DNA of 64,000 nt from Algoriphagus sp. NG3. GTDB lineage: Bacteria; Bacteroidota; Bacteroidia; Cytophagales; Cyclobacteriaceae. A program made the position numbers and the translations under genes. This document shows, piece by piece, positions 63,375 through 64,000 of this stretch. The stretch lies in contig NZ_CP139421.1 in the NCBI RefSeq assembly GCF_034119865.1, positions 2,604,001 through 2,668,000 of the forward strand, written 5' to 3'. The notes beneath the pieces are model-generated. The model did no database searches. It was not told where the DNA came from and saw only the letters and a program-made list of their open reading frames with translations. The first letter of the stretch is position 1; each line of letters opens with the position of its first letter.

Positions 63375-64000
63375 TTAAGGTGTTGGCACAAAGTACTCCA
63401 CGATGATATGGTAATCACCTGCAGGATGTAGCGTTGTCATAGACCCGGCAGTCCCGAGTATCAAGGTTCTATTAGTCTGGTCATATTCTATGATGTTGGT
63501 ACTGATAGATCCTGTGGTCTTGCTTATAAATCTGACACCTATCACAATAGCTCCAGTAGGAATATCACTTCCTGAGAGATCCACTACATTGGAGTTGGTC
63601 GCCAATGTAATATCACCTACCACTTCAAAAACTGGCTCTTCGTTGATCCATTCCTTACCTGTGTTTTGGCTGGTAAGTCGGTAATGAACTGCTTGGGGTG
63701 CAAGTGCTGAAATATCCGCAGAAAGCATATTACCATCTTCATCGGTATATAGAATGTTTTCTACTGCAGTGTCTCCGCTATCGTCACGGGTGTTGGGGTA
63801 GTTGTTAAACAATATCTCTCCCTCACCGGTTATACGCATTTTTTCAGTACCAAGAGCTCCGCCTCCCGCACTCGTACTGAATGTTATCGGAGCAGAATCA
63901 TTAGTGGCATGTGTTCCCAATAATAATTCAGTAGAACCACCAGAAGCAGTTATTGAAGAAGTACTGGCATTCCATTGCTGTATCCATAAATTGGCATCCC
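63375..64000 (-). CDS. Secreted tail-fibre-like protein, 3' part (5' end beyond the window)
   Basis: The open frame continues past the right edge, reading DANLWIQQWNASTSSITASG before SAPITFSTSAGGGALGTEKM. The TEKMRITGEGEILFNN pattern is common in Bacteroidota proteins of the tail-fibre type. The remainder is beta-rich and ends DYHIIVEYFVPTP. It belongs to the same minus-strand group as the 479-aa gene. The apparent start at 63920 is a TTG inside the coding sequence. At least 208 residues are present. Confidence 0.7.
   Translation of the reverse strand, partial: DANLWIQQWNASTSSITASGGSTELLLGTHATNDSAPITFSTSAGGGALGTEKMRITGEGEILFNNYPNTRDDSGDTAVENILYTDEDGNMLSADISALAPQAVHYRLTSQNTGKEWINEEPVFEVVGDITLATNSNVVDLSGSDIPTGAIVIGVRFISKTTGSISTNIIEYDQTNRTLILGTAGSMTTLHPAGDYHIIVEYFVPTP

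Overview
The window looks like the chromosome of a Bacteroidota bacterium, probably a Cytophagales/Cyclobacteriaceae-type organism. This is inferred from a giant adhesin with a gliding-motility-associated C-terminal domain (CHU_C, type B type-IX-secretion signal), a PorP/SprF partner and an OmpA/PD40 protein, TPR-containing NarL-type sensor kinases, a PadR-controlled FtsX-type permease, and intergenic palindromes built on GGCTAAAGCC next to a REP-associated tyrosine transposase. No rRNA, tRNA or CRISPR array was seen. Species identity cannot be read from the window.

Layout. 1-11.3 kb is an accessory, repeat-rich region: a lipoprotein gene with an in-frame stop at the left edge, long non-coding stretches with decayed gene tails, a YhcG-type nuclease between 165-bp direct repeats, a KilA-N protein, a HigBA toxin-antitoxin pair, a three-gene operon (SRPBCC, CrtA-like monooxygenase, unknown), a second lipoprotein gene with an in-frame stop, and a REP-associated transposase flanked by its probable target palindromes. 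11.3-15.4 kb is a catabolic cassette: a DapA/NanA-family lyase and a sodium:solute symporter, with a divergent AraC regulator and a truncated DUF3748/TolB-like relic between them. 15.4-18.4 kb holds a PadR regulator and an FtsX-type ABC permease, followed by a MITE-like element.

19-44.3 kb is one large minus-strand surface locus: small secreted protein, giant SprB-like adhesin (about 7,010 aa after correcting one missing G; 47 near-identical DUF11-like units), short leader ORF, PorP/SprF, OmpA/PD40. The repeat array carries a near-identical 5.8-kb duplication and one single-base frameshift. A membrane TPR/HTH regulator is transcribed divergently from this locus.

46-52.2 kb contains a VOC protein, a second small NfeD-like protein, and a NarL-type signalling set: a response regulator with a nine-G tract and two tandem TPR histidine kinases whose kinase halves are almost identical while their sensor halves differ. 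52.2-64 kb is a second minus-strand group of secreted proteins, including a 2,897-aa modular protein that shares a roughly 165-residue module with the giant adhesin. The last gene runs off the right edge.

The main unusual signals are the homogenised adhesin array with its duplication and frameshift, an intergenic leader element whose short ORFs end in ATGA overlaps with the next start, the transposase with its palindromes, and the poly-G tract and kinase-half homogenisation in the signalling locus. All product names come from reading motifs by eye; no database search was run.
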